Shown here: positions 20,334-28,166 of the stretch, piece by piece
Layout: every line of letters starts with the position of its first letter
Position numbering within the stretch: the first letter of the stretch is position 1
Origin: an uncultured Sphingobacteriaceae bacterium
GTDB taxonomy: Bacteria > Bacteroidota > Bacteroidia > Sphingobacteriales > Sphingobacteriaceae
Direction: 5' to 3'
Assembly (NCBI GenBank): GCA_946887045.1
Contig: CAMPKC010000040.1
Span: 1 to 43,155 of the forward strand
Length of the DNA stretch: 43,155 bases
Notes under the pieces: model-generated
Databases searched by the model: none
Told to the model about the DNA's origin: nothing
The model's input: the letters and a program-made list of their open reading frames with translations, nothing else
Translations under genes and position numbers: made by a program

Positions 20334-22541
20334 TTACTTGTGAGCACTGCTTATCAGCGAGCGATATTTTTTATGTAATTGTATGGCCGTTTCAACAGGT
20401 TTTCCTGCAGTTAGAACGGGATAATCTTTCCGTTGATTAACCCATTTCCATTCCCACTCAGAAATTTCTTTATTGAACTTTTCCTGGTCTATTGATTGGC
20501 CTGTTTTTAATGATTGCGCTACCTCGGTAAAATACTTTTGCCATCTGGGTTTATAAAAATCACTTAATAAACCGCTCCATTGCCTGCAGGCATATTCGTG
20601 TAAAGGATTATTTGCATCGCCCCACAGAGTTATCAAATCTTTGGCGTTCATTTCATAAAGTGCCTTTTCTTCTGCGGTAGTGCCCCATTTCCTGGCATCA
20701 GCAACCCATGGGCCAAGTAAAAAATCTTTTCTCGTCGCAAGCAGCCTATCCATATCGTCTATCAAGGCAATGAATTCTTTGCTGTGTTTATTAAATGACT
20801 GCAAATCTTTCTTTTTGTAATCTTCGACAAATTTTTTCTGAAGAGGTAAAGCATAATTGGCCAGTACCTGACGGGTTAAATCTACGAGGTCATACTGATA
20901 GCCGTCGCTATATTTACAGTCGTTAGCTGCTTTAATCAAAGCATCCCATGCGGGAAGCAAATCCTTAGGATTATAGTTTAAAGTTGTTTTGGTCCATCGT
21001 GTTAAGGAATCCATGGTTGGGCGAGCCTGGATAATCGATTCTGCGCCATCCCGTATATATTTATCAGCAGGTACGGTATAAACGGTTTTTCGTAAAATAT
21101 CCCAGGCCTTTAATGCATGAGGATTATTATTTCCATAGCGGTTTATTACAAATTTTGGTAACCATGTGTCCAGATTGATGGGATCGCGGGTCCAGGTGTT
21201 TGCTGTCATCAATTCGTACAGAACAGGGTTTTGCTCTATTCCTTCCATGGTTAGGCCAATACCCGCCATTTTTCCGCTTTTCGGGTCGTTTAATGCTTCA
21301 GATGGATTTTTGGCTATCACATCCATCCTGCCAAAGAGATTGGTGTTACCCCCAAAGTTGTGCAGCATGTTCCAAATCCATGGCTTGCCATAAAACGCGT
21401 CTGTACGTTTCCATACAGGTTCGATTTCTGTGGCAAGGTCAAGTAGTATCATCTTATCATTGGGCACAGCTTTAAGTAAAGCTTCGGTTTGAGGATCCTT
21501 CCAAAACTTACGATCGCTGTAAAACAGCCAGCCCTGCATAACCCATACTGCGGCGGTATCTGCCTGATGCATTCCATCATACACTCTGGCGCTCAACTTA
21601 CTTAAGAATTCAGGTTCATCTGAGGGTGGTTCGTTTTCGTTGAACGTATCGGCAGAATACAAGTGATCAGTCCCTAGTAGTTCAGTTTGTTTTTGTAAAA
21701 AACGTTTCCCGATTGCAGCAAACATGGGATCTTCTGAATCTAAAATATAGGTGTCAGCAAAGCCATTTGTCCAGTTTGTTGCTTTTAACTTGGCATTCGG
21801 ATACTTCTTTTTAAATGCTGCCGGTACGTGCCCTGTAAATGCGGGAAGAACGGGTTTCATTCCGAGGGAGCGTTCTCTTTCGAGGATTTTCTTTTGTAGC
21901 TCGAAATGGCTCTTCATCCAGCTTAGTGGCAGGGGGCCGCCCCAGCCGTCAATATTTCCCATCCAGAACCACGAGAAATAGGAGGGACCGGTGAAGAAAT
22001 CTTTGAGATCCTCATCGCTAAATCCCATTTCTTTATAAACTACATACCATGTATACTCTTCGCCTGTAATTGCTAAAGGCATATTGATGCCATGAAGCGC
22101 CATCCAATCTATTTCTTTTTCCCATCGCGGCCAGTCCCACCAGCTCATGCTATAATTAAAAGTGCAATAGTTTAAATAATAGCGGTATTCGTAAGGTGTT
22201 TGTTTACGGATTTTTTTTGCTACAAGCGGTAAAGTTTTCGGGACTTTTAAATTGGTGCCGTTCCAGGTTATTTGGCTATTGCAGTACTCTGTTAAATAAT
22301 GATAGAACCCAGAAGCAACGGCTACACCGGTATTGCCTCTTAAAACTATTTTGTTGTTCCGGCTTTCGATTTCGAATACGTCTTTATCATTTGCTTTCAA
22401 TGGTTCGATGATAAACAAAGAAGCGTGCTGTGGCAATGTGCGTTTTATCAGTGCCCTTGACGATTCAACGTTAAGCTGTGCCTTAAGTGTCCCGCAGAAC
22501 AAAATGGCGAGTATTGTTATATAATATTTATTTGCTTTCAT
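20334..22541 (-). CDS. GH89 alpha-N-acetylglucosaminidase (NAGLU family)
   Basis: Homologue of lysosomal NAGLU, 735 residues from the ATG at 22541; a TTG at 22553 would overlap the symporter stop. A signal peptide ends near LKAQ (about residue 22). A small N-terminal alpha/beta domain is followed by the barrel (about 115-430) with NYCTFNYSMSWWDW, Glu302 in FNENEPP and Glu433 in TMEGIEQNP. These correspond to the two catalytic glutamates of GH89. A helical C-terminal domain completes the protein. The family releases terminal alpha-linked GlcNAc with retention and cannot normally cleave unacetylated alpha-GlcN. The acetyltransferase two genes upstream in the same operon would supply the N-acetyl group. 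It begins 5 bases after the symporter. Confidence 0.95.
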   Translation of the reverse strand: MKANKYYITILAILFCGTLKAQLNVESSRALIKRTLPQHASLFIIEPLKANDKDVFEIESRNNKIVLRGNTGVAVASGFYHYLTEYCNSQITWNGTNLKVPKTLPLVAKKIRKQTPYEYRYYLNYCTFNYSMSWWDWPRWEKEIDWMALHGINMPLAITGEEYTWYVVYKEMGFSDEDLKDFFTGPSYFSWFWMGNIDGWGGPLPLSWMKSHFELQKKILERERSLGMKPVLPAFTGHVPAAFKKKYPNAKLKATNWTNGFADTYILDSEDPMFAAIGKRFLQKQTELLGTDHLYSADTFNENEPPSDEPEFLSKLSARVYDGMHQADTAAVWVMQGWLFYSDRKFWKDPQTEALLKAVPNDKMILLDLATEIEPVWKRTDAFYGKPWIWNMLHNFGGNTNLFGRMDVIAKNPSEALNDPKSGKMAGIGLTMEGIEQNPVLYELMTANTWTRDPINLDTWLPKFVINRYGNNNPHALKAWDILRKTVYTVPADKYIRDGAESIIQARPTMDSLTRWTKTTLNYNPKDLLPAWDALIKAANDCKYSDGYQYDLVDLTRQVLANYALPLQKKFVEDYKKKDLQSFNKHSKEFIALIDDMDRLLATRKDFLLGPWVADARKWGTTAEEKALYEMNAKDLITLWGDANNPLHEYACRQWSGLLSDFYKPRWQKYFTEVAQSLKTGQSIDQEKFNKEISEWEWKWVNQRKDYPVLTAGKPVETAIQLHKKYRSLISSAHK

Positions 22542-22546
22542 ATATA

Positions 22547-24175
22547 TTACCAAAAAATCGTGTAGAGAGCAGTAAGTATTCCCATAATAAGGACTGAGCC
22601 TATAGCGAAGCCTGTACTGATCTTAAACATGGAAGTGTCGACTTCAACGGTGTGTGGATCGTTATCTTTTTGCGGTTTTGCAAGACTCATGATGACCATA
22701 ATCAGTATAAGTAATACAAAATCGATGGCCATTCTATTAAGAAAAGGAATATCCGGAAAAGCACCATTTGTCCATAATGGCAAAAATTTTAATACTGTTG
22801 ATATTGGGATGGTTAGCAGGGCACCAGCCATGGCAGCGGCGGCGGTTGTTCGTTTCCAAAATAGTCCCAGAAGGAATATAGCCAGTACCCCCGGAGAAAT
22901 AAATCCCACATATTCCTGAATAAACTGATAAGCCTGTTCCAGCGATTTTAGAGCCGGCGCTACTATAGCAGCTATAATCATAGAAATAACAACTGCCCAT
23001 CTCCCCACAATAACCATTTTTCTGTCGGGGGCATCTTTATTAAAATATTTTTTATAAATATCCATCGAAAAAATAGTGGAAATACTGTTGGCTTTACCAG
23101 CTAAGGAAGCTACAATAGCAGCGGTAAGAGCGGCAAAGGCAATGCCTTTTAAGCCGGCTGGCAATAAATTCATTAAGGTAGGATAAGCATGATCTGGTTT
23201 AATAAGGCCTCCATCAGACATTTCTGCATGAAACAATCCTTTGTTATGCAGTACGTACATAACTATGCCCGGTAGCACAGCGATAACGGGTACCAACAGT
23301 TTTAAAAATGCAGCGAATAAGATGCCTTTACGCGCGGTAGGAAGATCGGCTCCTAAAGCCCGTTGAACAATATATTGATTACAACCCCAATAGGCCAGGT
23401 TGTTTATGAGCATACCCCCTATCAGAACAGACAGGCCTGGCAATTCTTTGTAATACTTATGAGAGGAATCAAAAATCATATGAAAATGTGTGGGTGCTTC
23501 TTTTCGTAAAATGGAAAGTCCCTGAAAAATATCGTCTCCGAATCCATACTCGCGGGATAATAATGACAGAGCCAGATAGGTAGTAATTAACCCGCCAATA
23601 ATTAGTACCAGAACTTGAATTACGTCGGTATAACCGATCACTTTCATGCCGCCCAATGTTACAACCATCGAGAAAACGCTCAATCCGACGATGCACCATT
23701 CAAAACTGATGTTTGATATGGATGAAATAGCAAGGGCGCCAAGATAAATTATTGATGTAAGGTTTACAAAGACATAGACCAATAACCAAAATACGGCCAT
23801 GATGGTACTCACTTTATCGTTATACCGCTTCGATAAGAACTGCGGCATCGTAAAAATTTTATTTTTGAGATATACCGGGATAATAAAAATAGCCACGATA
23901 ATTAATGTAGCGGCTGCCATCCACTCGTAAGAAGCAATAGCCAGGCCCAGAGCAAAGCCGGAACCCGACATGCCGATAAAATGCTCGGCAGATATATTGG
24001 AGGCAATCAATGAAGCACCAATGGCCCACCAGGTCAGCGAACCTTCGGCCAGAAAAAAGTCCTGCGAGCTGATGTTCTTGGTTTTCTTTTTATGATAAAC
24101 ATTATATCCGTAGGATGATACGGCAATAAAGTAAACAAAAAAGACAATGTAATCTGCGGTTTGTAATTGGTTCAT
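22547..24175 (-). CDS. Sodium:solute symporter, SGLT type (second paralogue)
   Basis: SSS-family inner-membrane transporter of 542 residues. It shares almost all of its N-terminal half with the symporter at 11.2 kb (for example DYIVFF, FFLAEGSLTWWAIGAS and YLKNKIFTMPQFL) and differs mainly in loops. About 14 membrane segments are expected. It lies inside the minus-strand operon between the acetyltransferase (42 bases upstream) and the GH89 gene (5 bases downstream), so it should import a product of these enzymes. Members of the wider SGLT family carry galactose, mannose, sialic acid or myo-inositol. Co-occurrence with an inositol oxygenase makes inositol or mannose candidates, but this is inference. 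Confidence 0.92.
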   Translation of the reverse strand: MNQLQTADYIVFFVYFIAVSSYGYNVYHKKKTKNISSQDFFLAEGSLTWWAIGASLIASNISAEHFIGMSGSGFALGLAIASYEWMAAATLIIVAIFIIPVYLKNKIFTMPQFLSKRYNDKVSTIMAVFWLLVYVFVNLTSIIYLGALAISSISNISFEWCIVGLSVFSMVVTLGGMKVIGYTDVIQVLVLIIGGLITTYLALSLLSREYGFGDDIFQGLSILRKEAPTHFHMIFDSSHKYYKELPGLSVLIGGMLINNLAYWGCNQYIVQRALGADLPTARKGILFAAFLKLLVPVIAVLPGIVMYVLHNKGLFHAEMSDGGLIKPDHAYPTLMNLLPAGLKGIAFAALTAAIVASLAGKANSISTIFSMDIYKKYFNKDAPDRKMVIVGRWAVVISMIIAAIVAPALKSLEQAYQFIQEYVGFISPGVLAIFLLGLFWKRTTAAAAMAGALLTIPISTVLKFLPLWTNGAFPDIPFLNRMAIDFVLLILIMVIMSLAKPQKDNDPHTVEVDTSMFKISTGFAIGSVLIMGILTALYTIFW

Positions 24176-24217
24176 TTTGGTGGTTAGTTATTTAGGTTAG
24201 GTTTTTCGACTCTGATT

Positions 24218-25465
24218 TCAAATCTTTAAAAACCATTTTTTAGCATATAAAAACTGTAAAAGCGTTAGCTGAATAATTAGCACTCCGGTCCAGAGTAATA
24301 CCTGTTGCCATGCGCCAGATGTTTGACTTATTATGCCTCCAAATAAAAACTGAGAGCTGGACTCGAAATTGATAATTCCATGAGCTGCCATATAGATCAG
24401 GATAGAATTTGTACCTATCCATACAAAGGGCGTACTCCATTTTTTATATCCGGCAACATCGATTATCCAATAAAATAAGGCGAATAATAGAACACTCCAG
24501 CCGCCGGCAAAGAGTACAAAGGAGCTAGTCCACATATTTTTGTTTATCGGGAATCCAGGGTTCCATAAAAATCCCAGGATAAGTAATATGAGCCCGGCTG
24601 CAAAAAGTGTGAGAGTTTTTCTAAAAGGGTTGAATTTGCGTGAGTTCCAACCTAGAAACCTGCCAGTGAATACGCCCAGCAAGGCTGTGGAAATAGCCGG
24701 TATGGTAGACAGCAATCCTTCAGGATCGTAAACCATGCGATGTAATTTCCCCGGCAGTAAAATCCGGTCGACGTAAGCAGATAGATTCCCTTCGGGACTA
24801 AGATTGCCGGCGCCAAATCCGGGTACGGGTATTAAATACATGATGGCCCAATAGCCCAATAGTATCCCGAAAAACCAGATCAATTGTATTCTTAATGAGC
24901 AATTAAGGAATATGATGGCTGCAAAAAAACAGGCTAATGCAATCCGGCCAAGTACGCTGGCAAAGCGGGTGTCGTCATAAGCGCTAAAACTTAAGGCGCC
25001 GTTCACTATCATTCCTAAGATAATCAGTATAAGAGTTCTTTTGGCTAAGGCTGTATATACTTTTCGTTTTGCCTCTTTTTTTATCCTTCCACGTTCATTT
25101 AAATAGTTTCGGTAAGCAAACGGCATCGATACTCCGGCAATGAAAATAAACAAGGGGAAAATCATGTCATAGAAAGTAAATCCGTTCCATGGAGTATGAT
25201 GTAATTGATTGCTGATGCCAATGAATAGTTTTTCCAGAAAAGACAGGTTATCAGTACTCGCAATTGTCCAGTCGGTGGAGTTTCGGCTAAGAGAATACTT
25301 ATCTTTAATCGTATTAGCGATTGCATGAAAAATTCCTTCGCCGCTTATTATCCAGAACATATCAAAACCGCGTAATGCATCGAGGGACAAAAGTCTTGCA
25401 CTTTTATTCCCCGCAGCATCAGAAGTGATTTTAGTTGAGTTCGGTTCAGTTAAACTGGCGATCAT
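24218..25465 (-). CDS. HGSNAT-like transmembrane acyltransferase (DUF5009 type)
   Basis: Polytopic inner-membrane protein of 415 residues related to heparan-alpha-glucosaminide N-acetyltransferase (COG4299/DUF5009). It contains LDALRGFDMFW at about 28-38 and HHTPWNGFTFYDMIFP at about 89-104, followed by roughly ten hydrophobic segments. The second His of that stretch, His90, aligns by eye with the active-site histidine of human HGSNAT, which lies before a very similar WNG..D..FP motif. The known reaction transfers acetyl from cytoplasmic acetyl-CoA across the membrane to a terminal alpha-GlcN. The start is taken as the ATG at 25465 rather than a TTG at 25483. It follows the phosphatase gene by 27 bases and is two genes before GH89, its logical partner. 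The acceptor is inferred. Confidence 0.85.
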   Translation of the reverse strand: MIASLTEPNSTKITSDAAGNKSARLLSLDALRGFDMFWIISGEGIFHAIANTIKDKYSLSRNSTDWTIASTDNLSFLEKLFIGISNQLHHTPWNGFTFYDMIFPLFIFIAGVSMPFAYRNYLNERGRIKKEAKRKVYTALAKRTLILIILGMIVNGALSFSAYDDTRFASVLGRIALACFFAAIIFLNCSLRIQLIWFFGILLGYWAIMYLIPVPGFGAGNLSPEGNLSAYVDRILLPGKLHRMVYDPEGLLSTIPAISTALLGVFTGRFLGWNSRKFNPFRKTLTLFAAGLILLILGFLWNPGFPINKNMWTSSFVLFAGGWSVLLFALFYWIIDVAGYKKWSTPFVWIGTNSILIYMAAHGIINFESSSQFLFGGIISQTSGAWQQVLLWTGVLIIQLTLLQFLYAKKWFLKI

Positions 25466-25492
25466 ATTTACTTGACGAAACAATCGGAATTA

Positions 25493-26485
25493 TTACTTTT
25501 TTATAACTGTTGAGTATATAATCTCACCCCTGTCGTTAATGGTTTGCATCAGCAACTGCTCTCTATTAACTGAAAAAAGCATGAAGCCATAATCAGACGC
25601 AACCATTTTACTTTCGGGAATTACTTTTACAGCAGTTTTTTCTGATGCAGCACCTGAAATAAAATGATGGGTTTTTCCTGCCGGTTTAATATGCTGAAGG
25701 CTATGTTCGTGACCGGCTAAATAAACATCCACATTGTGTTGATCAAGTACGGCTTTCAAAGAATTACGAACGGCTTTTGTGTCATAACCCTCGGTTCTGC
25801 TTCCGCCGCTAAACATTGGATGGTGCCCCACAACAATTTTCCATTTTATATTCGGAGAGGAATCGCTTAATGTTTTTTTAAGCCAGTTTTTTTGTTTGGT
25901 TGAATCCTGGCTGCGGACATTGGGCCCGTATTCTGCATTCCTATAAAATTCTGCTATTAATGGATTGGTATCAATAAAAGCGATCAGTACTTGCTGTGTG
26001 GTATCTCCATTGATGGGGAATTTTTTTGAATAATAACGTGCCGGCATTTTCCATCGGCGGCTGATTTTTGAATAGGCCACCTGTGCATCCGGGTTAGACT
26101 TATAATCATGATTTCCCAATACCAGGTACCAGTCCCATTGTAAAGAAAAATCTGTATAAATATCTTCGAAAGAATATCTAAACAGCGGATCGTGTTCGCT
26201 TATAACTCCGCTGGGGTAAAAATTATCTCCGGTCGCGATAATAAACTGCGCCTTAATTTCAGCTGCGGTTTTGCCCATTTGTGCAGCCACTTGTTTTTGG
26301 TGGTCGGCACCATTGCGCCCCCAATCGCCCATGGCGATGAAATGAAGTGCGCCCACTTTTTTTATTAGCGCTTTGGCCGGATAAGTTTGGGTTATAGAAT
26401 CGGTTATCAAGACTTGGCCACACACGCCGGATCCTTGCAGTATCAGAGCCCAAACTATTGTCATTCCGATAGAAATTCGTTTCAT
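25493..26485 (-). CDS. Secreted purple-acid-phosphatase-like metallophosphoesterase
   Basis: A 330-residue exported phosphatase of the small (TRAP/ACP5-like) purple acid phosphatase type. The five blocks of metal-binding motifs are present: GDWG (Asp54), GDNFY (Asp87 and Tyr90, the Tyr being the colour-giving iron ligand of the family), GNHD (Asn125, His126), GHH near 215 and GHEH near 254. A signal peptide occupies about residues 1-23. Substrates of the family are phosphomonoesters, sometimes phosphoproteins or phytate. It stands between SusD, behind a hairpin terminator, and the acetyltransferase. This suggests that the glycan handled by the locus carries phosphate, for example inositol phosphate. 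Confidence 0.9.
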   Translation of the reverse strand: MKRISIGMTIVWALILQGSGVCGQVLITDSITQTYPAKALIKKVGALHFIAMGDWGRNGADHQKQVAAQMGKTAAEIKAQFIIATGDNFYPSGVISEHDPLFRYSFEDIYTDFSLQWDWYLVLGNHDYKSNPDAQVAYSKISRRWKMPARYYSKKFPINGDTTQQVLIAFIDTNPLIAEFYRNAEYGPNVRSQDSTKQKNWLKKTLSDSSPNIKWKIVVGHHPMFSGGSRTEGYDTKAVRNSLKAVLDQHNVDVYLAGHEHSLQHIKPAGKTHHFISGAASEKTAVKVIPESKMVASDYGFMLFSVNREQLLMQTINDRGEIIYSTVIKK

Positions 26486-26494
26486 TTCTTGAAG

Positions 26495-26525
26495 ATAAAA
26501 AATCCCGGGGATAAAACTCCCCGGG
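26495..26525 (-). terminator. Intrinsic terminator or attenuator after susD
   Basis: Perfect 8-base arms (CCCGGGGA/TCCCCGGG, 26504-26511 and 26518-26525) with a 6-base loop are followed, in the leftward direction, by an ATTTTTTA tract. The hairpin lies in the 69-base gap between susD and the phosphatase gene. Partial readthrough would give high SusCD and lower enzyme expression, a common pattern in polysaccharide loci. Confidence 0.85.
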
Positions 26526-26554
26526 TACTAATCAATTAAAAATGAACAAAAAGT

Positions 26555-28156
26555 TTAATTATCATAGCCTGGATTTTGTTTCAGTTTTGGATTTAACAGA
26601 ATCGCGCTTGCGGGAATTGGTAACAAACGTCTGCGTACATCATTATTGGTTTTAAGGCCCCATGTGCCTTCATATTTCCCAAAACGGATCATATCATTTC
26701 TGTGCCAGCATTCCCATGCCATTTCTCTGCAGCGTTCTTTGTACAAGTCCTCCAGTGTTACGGTTGCCCATGGTGTTGAGGTAGTACGTACAGCACGAAG
26801 TTGGTTTACGAGGGTTAATGCAGTTTGGCCCTGTGTTGGAGTAGCACCACGCAGGATGGCTTCTGCTTTCATCAGTAAGATATCAGAGTACCTGAATATT
26901 GGAACATCATTGTTTTGATTCCTGTTGGAGGAAGTACTGTCACAATAGAATTTATTGTTGCGGTAGCCCATGTTCCAGGCAATTTCGTCATTCCCTGCAT
27001 CGAAAGGTTTGCTGGCATCTCTTAAGGTAATGTCAGGAGTTATGTTAACGTGATAGCTATAGGCGGCACCACCATCTGATCCGGTATAAAATTGATCGTA
27101 TCCTTTTTTGGTAGTGTTCACCATAACAGGTGTTCCATCGTATTTGTACTGCAAACCTTTAATCCATTGTGCGTTTCGCTTGTCATTCGGGTCATTAAAG
27201 TTGGCGTAATATTCAGGCAGGGTACTCATTGGTGCACTTGGTGTATGGTTAAGGCTAAATTTAGCTCGAAGGGAGCGTGGCAGGGAGTACCGTGAATAGA
27301 ACATATGGCCATTATTGAATCCAGGATCAAAAGGAAGGGCGAAAATAAACTCCTTAATCTGGGGCCCGTTGTTTATAAAAAACATTTTACGGTAATCGCT
27401 TTCAAGTGCGTAGGGCGTACCAGTTGCGTTGATAATGGCATCGCACATTGCCACTGCATCATTATAACGTTGAGTGCCTGTATATACCTCTGCATTCAGG
27501 TACATTTTTGCGAGTATAGCATGGGCCGTATATTTATTTGGCCGGCCATAAGTCGCAGCACCTACTACAGTACTGAGATCAGGCAATATTTCCTTAAGCT
27601 CTGCTTCAATAAAGTTAAAAACTTCGAGTCGGGATTTGGTGTCGGGCGGTGTAGTTTCGCCAAAAGTGGTCACAATAGGTATATTTCCCCAAAGGTCCAT
27701 CATCATGAAAAATGCCAGGGCACGCGTGGCTCGTAATTCTGCCAGGGCAGTAGTTTTTGCTGCAGATTCTGGCGCATCTTTAAGCAAGTATAAGCTCTGG
27801 TTAGCCTTACTGATCGTGCTGGAAAGCCATGACCAGCCACTATTAACATGCCCGTTATCTTTATCCCAGGTATGCTTATGGTGTTGCTCATAGCGTCCAC
27901 CGTCATACCAGTTTCCCCCTCTTGCAGGCATGATAGATTCGTCGGTGCTCAGCGATTGTAAAAAGAAATAATCGGTTGAGTAATTCGCACGCAACTGCAC
28001 ATATACCTGGCCGGTGAGTTGCACGAAATGTTGATCTGTTTGCGGGAAGGTCTCAGGAGTAAGTTGTGTTTTTACTTCTAAATCCAATTTATGACAGGAA
28101 GTAAGTACCGCTAAAGATAAAATTGTTCCTGTAGCTATGTTGATAAGATTCTTCAT
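26555..28156 (-). CDS. SusD-like glycan-binding outer-membrane lipoprotein
   Basis: RagB/SusD family surface lipoprotein of 533 residues from the ATG at 28156, which has AGAAG just upstream. An earlier in-frame ATG at 28183 would overlap susC. The lipobox LTSC places the acylated Cys at residue 21. The tetratricopeptide-like helical core (about 90-250, with ALAELRATRALAFFMMMDLWG) and the C-terminal SusD domain ending in LNPKLKQNPGYDN are typical. It caps the SusC channel and captures the oligosaccharide. It starts 10 bases after the susC stop and is followed by a strong hairpin terminator. The ligand cannot be read from the sequence. Confidence 0.96.
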   Translation of the reverse strand: MKNLINIATGTILSLAVLTSCHKLDLEVKTQLTPETFPQTDQHFVQLTGQVYVQLRANYSTDYFFLQSLSTDESIMPARGGNWYDGGRYEQHHKHTWDKDNGHVNSGWSWLSSTISKANQSLYLLKDAPESAAKTTALAELRATRALAFFMMMDLWGNIPIVTTFGETTPPDTKSRLEVFNFIEAELKEILPDLSTVVGAATYGRPNKYTAHAILAKMYLNAEVYTGTQRYNDAVAMCDAIINATGTPYALESDYRKMFFINNGPQIKEFIFALPFDPGFNNGHMFYSRYSLPRSLRAKFSLNHTPSAPMSTLPEYYANFNDPNDKRNAQWIKGLQYKYDGTPVMVNTTKKGYDQFYTGSDGGAAYSYHVNITPDITLRDASKPFDAGNDEIAWNMGYRNNKFYCDSTSSNRNQNNDVPIFRYSDILLMKAEAILRGATPTQGQTALTLVNQLRAVRTTSTPWATVTLEDLYKERCREMAWECWHRNDMIRFGKYEGTWGLKTNNDVRRRLLPIPASAILLNPKLKQNPGYDN

Positions 28157-28166
28157 CTTCTTGTGA

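Noticed and set aside
27305..27736. A 143-codon frame on the plus strand opposite susD
   Set aside because: It is antisense to a clear SusD gene, lacks recognisable motifs and is best explained as a by-product of susD codon use.
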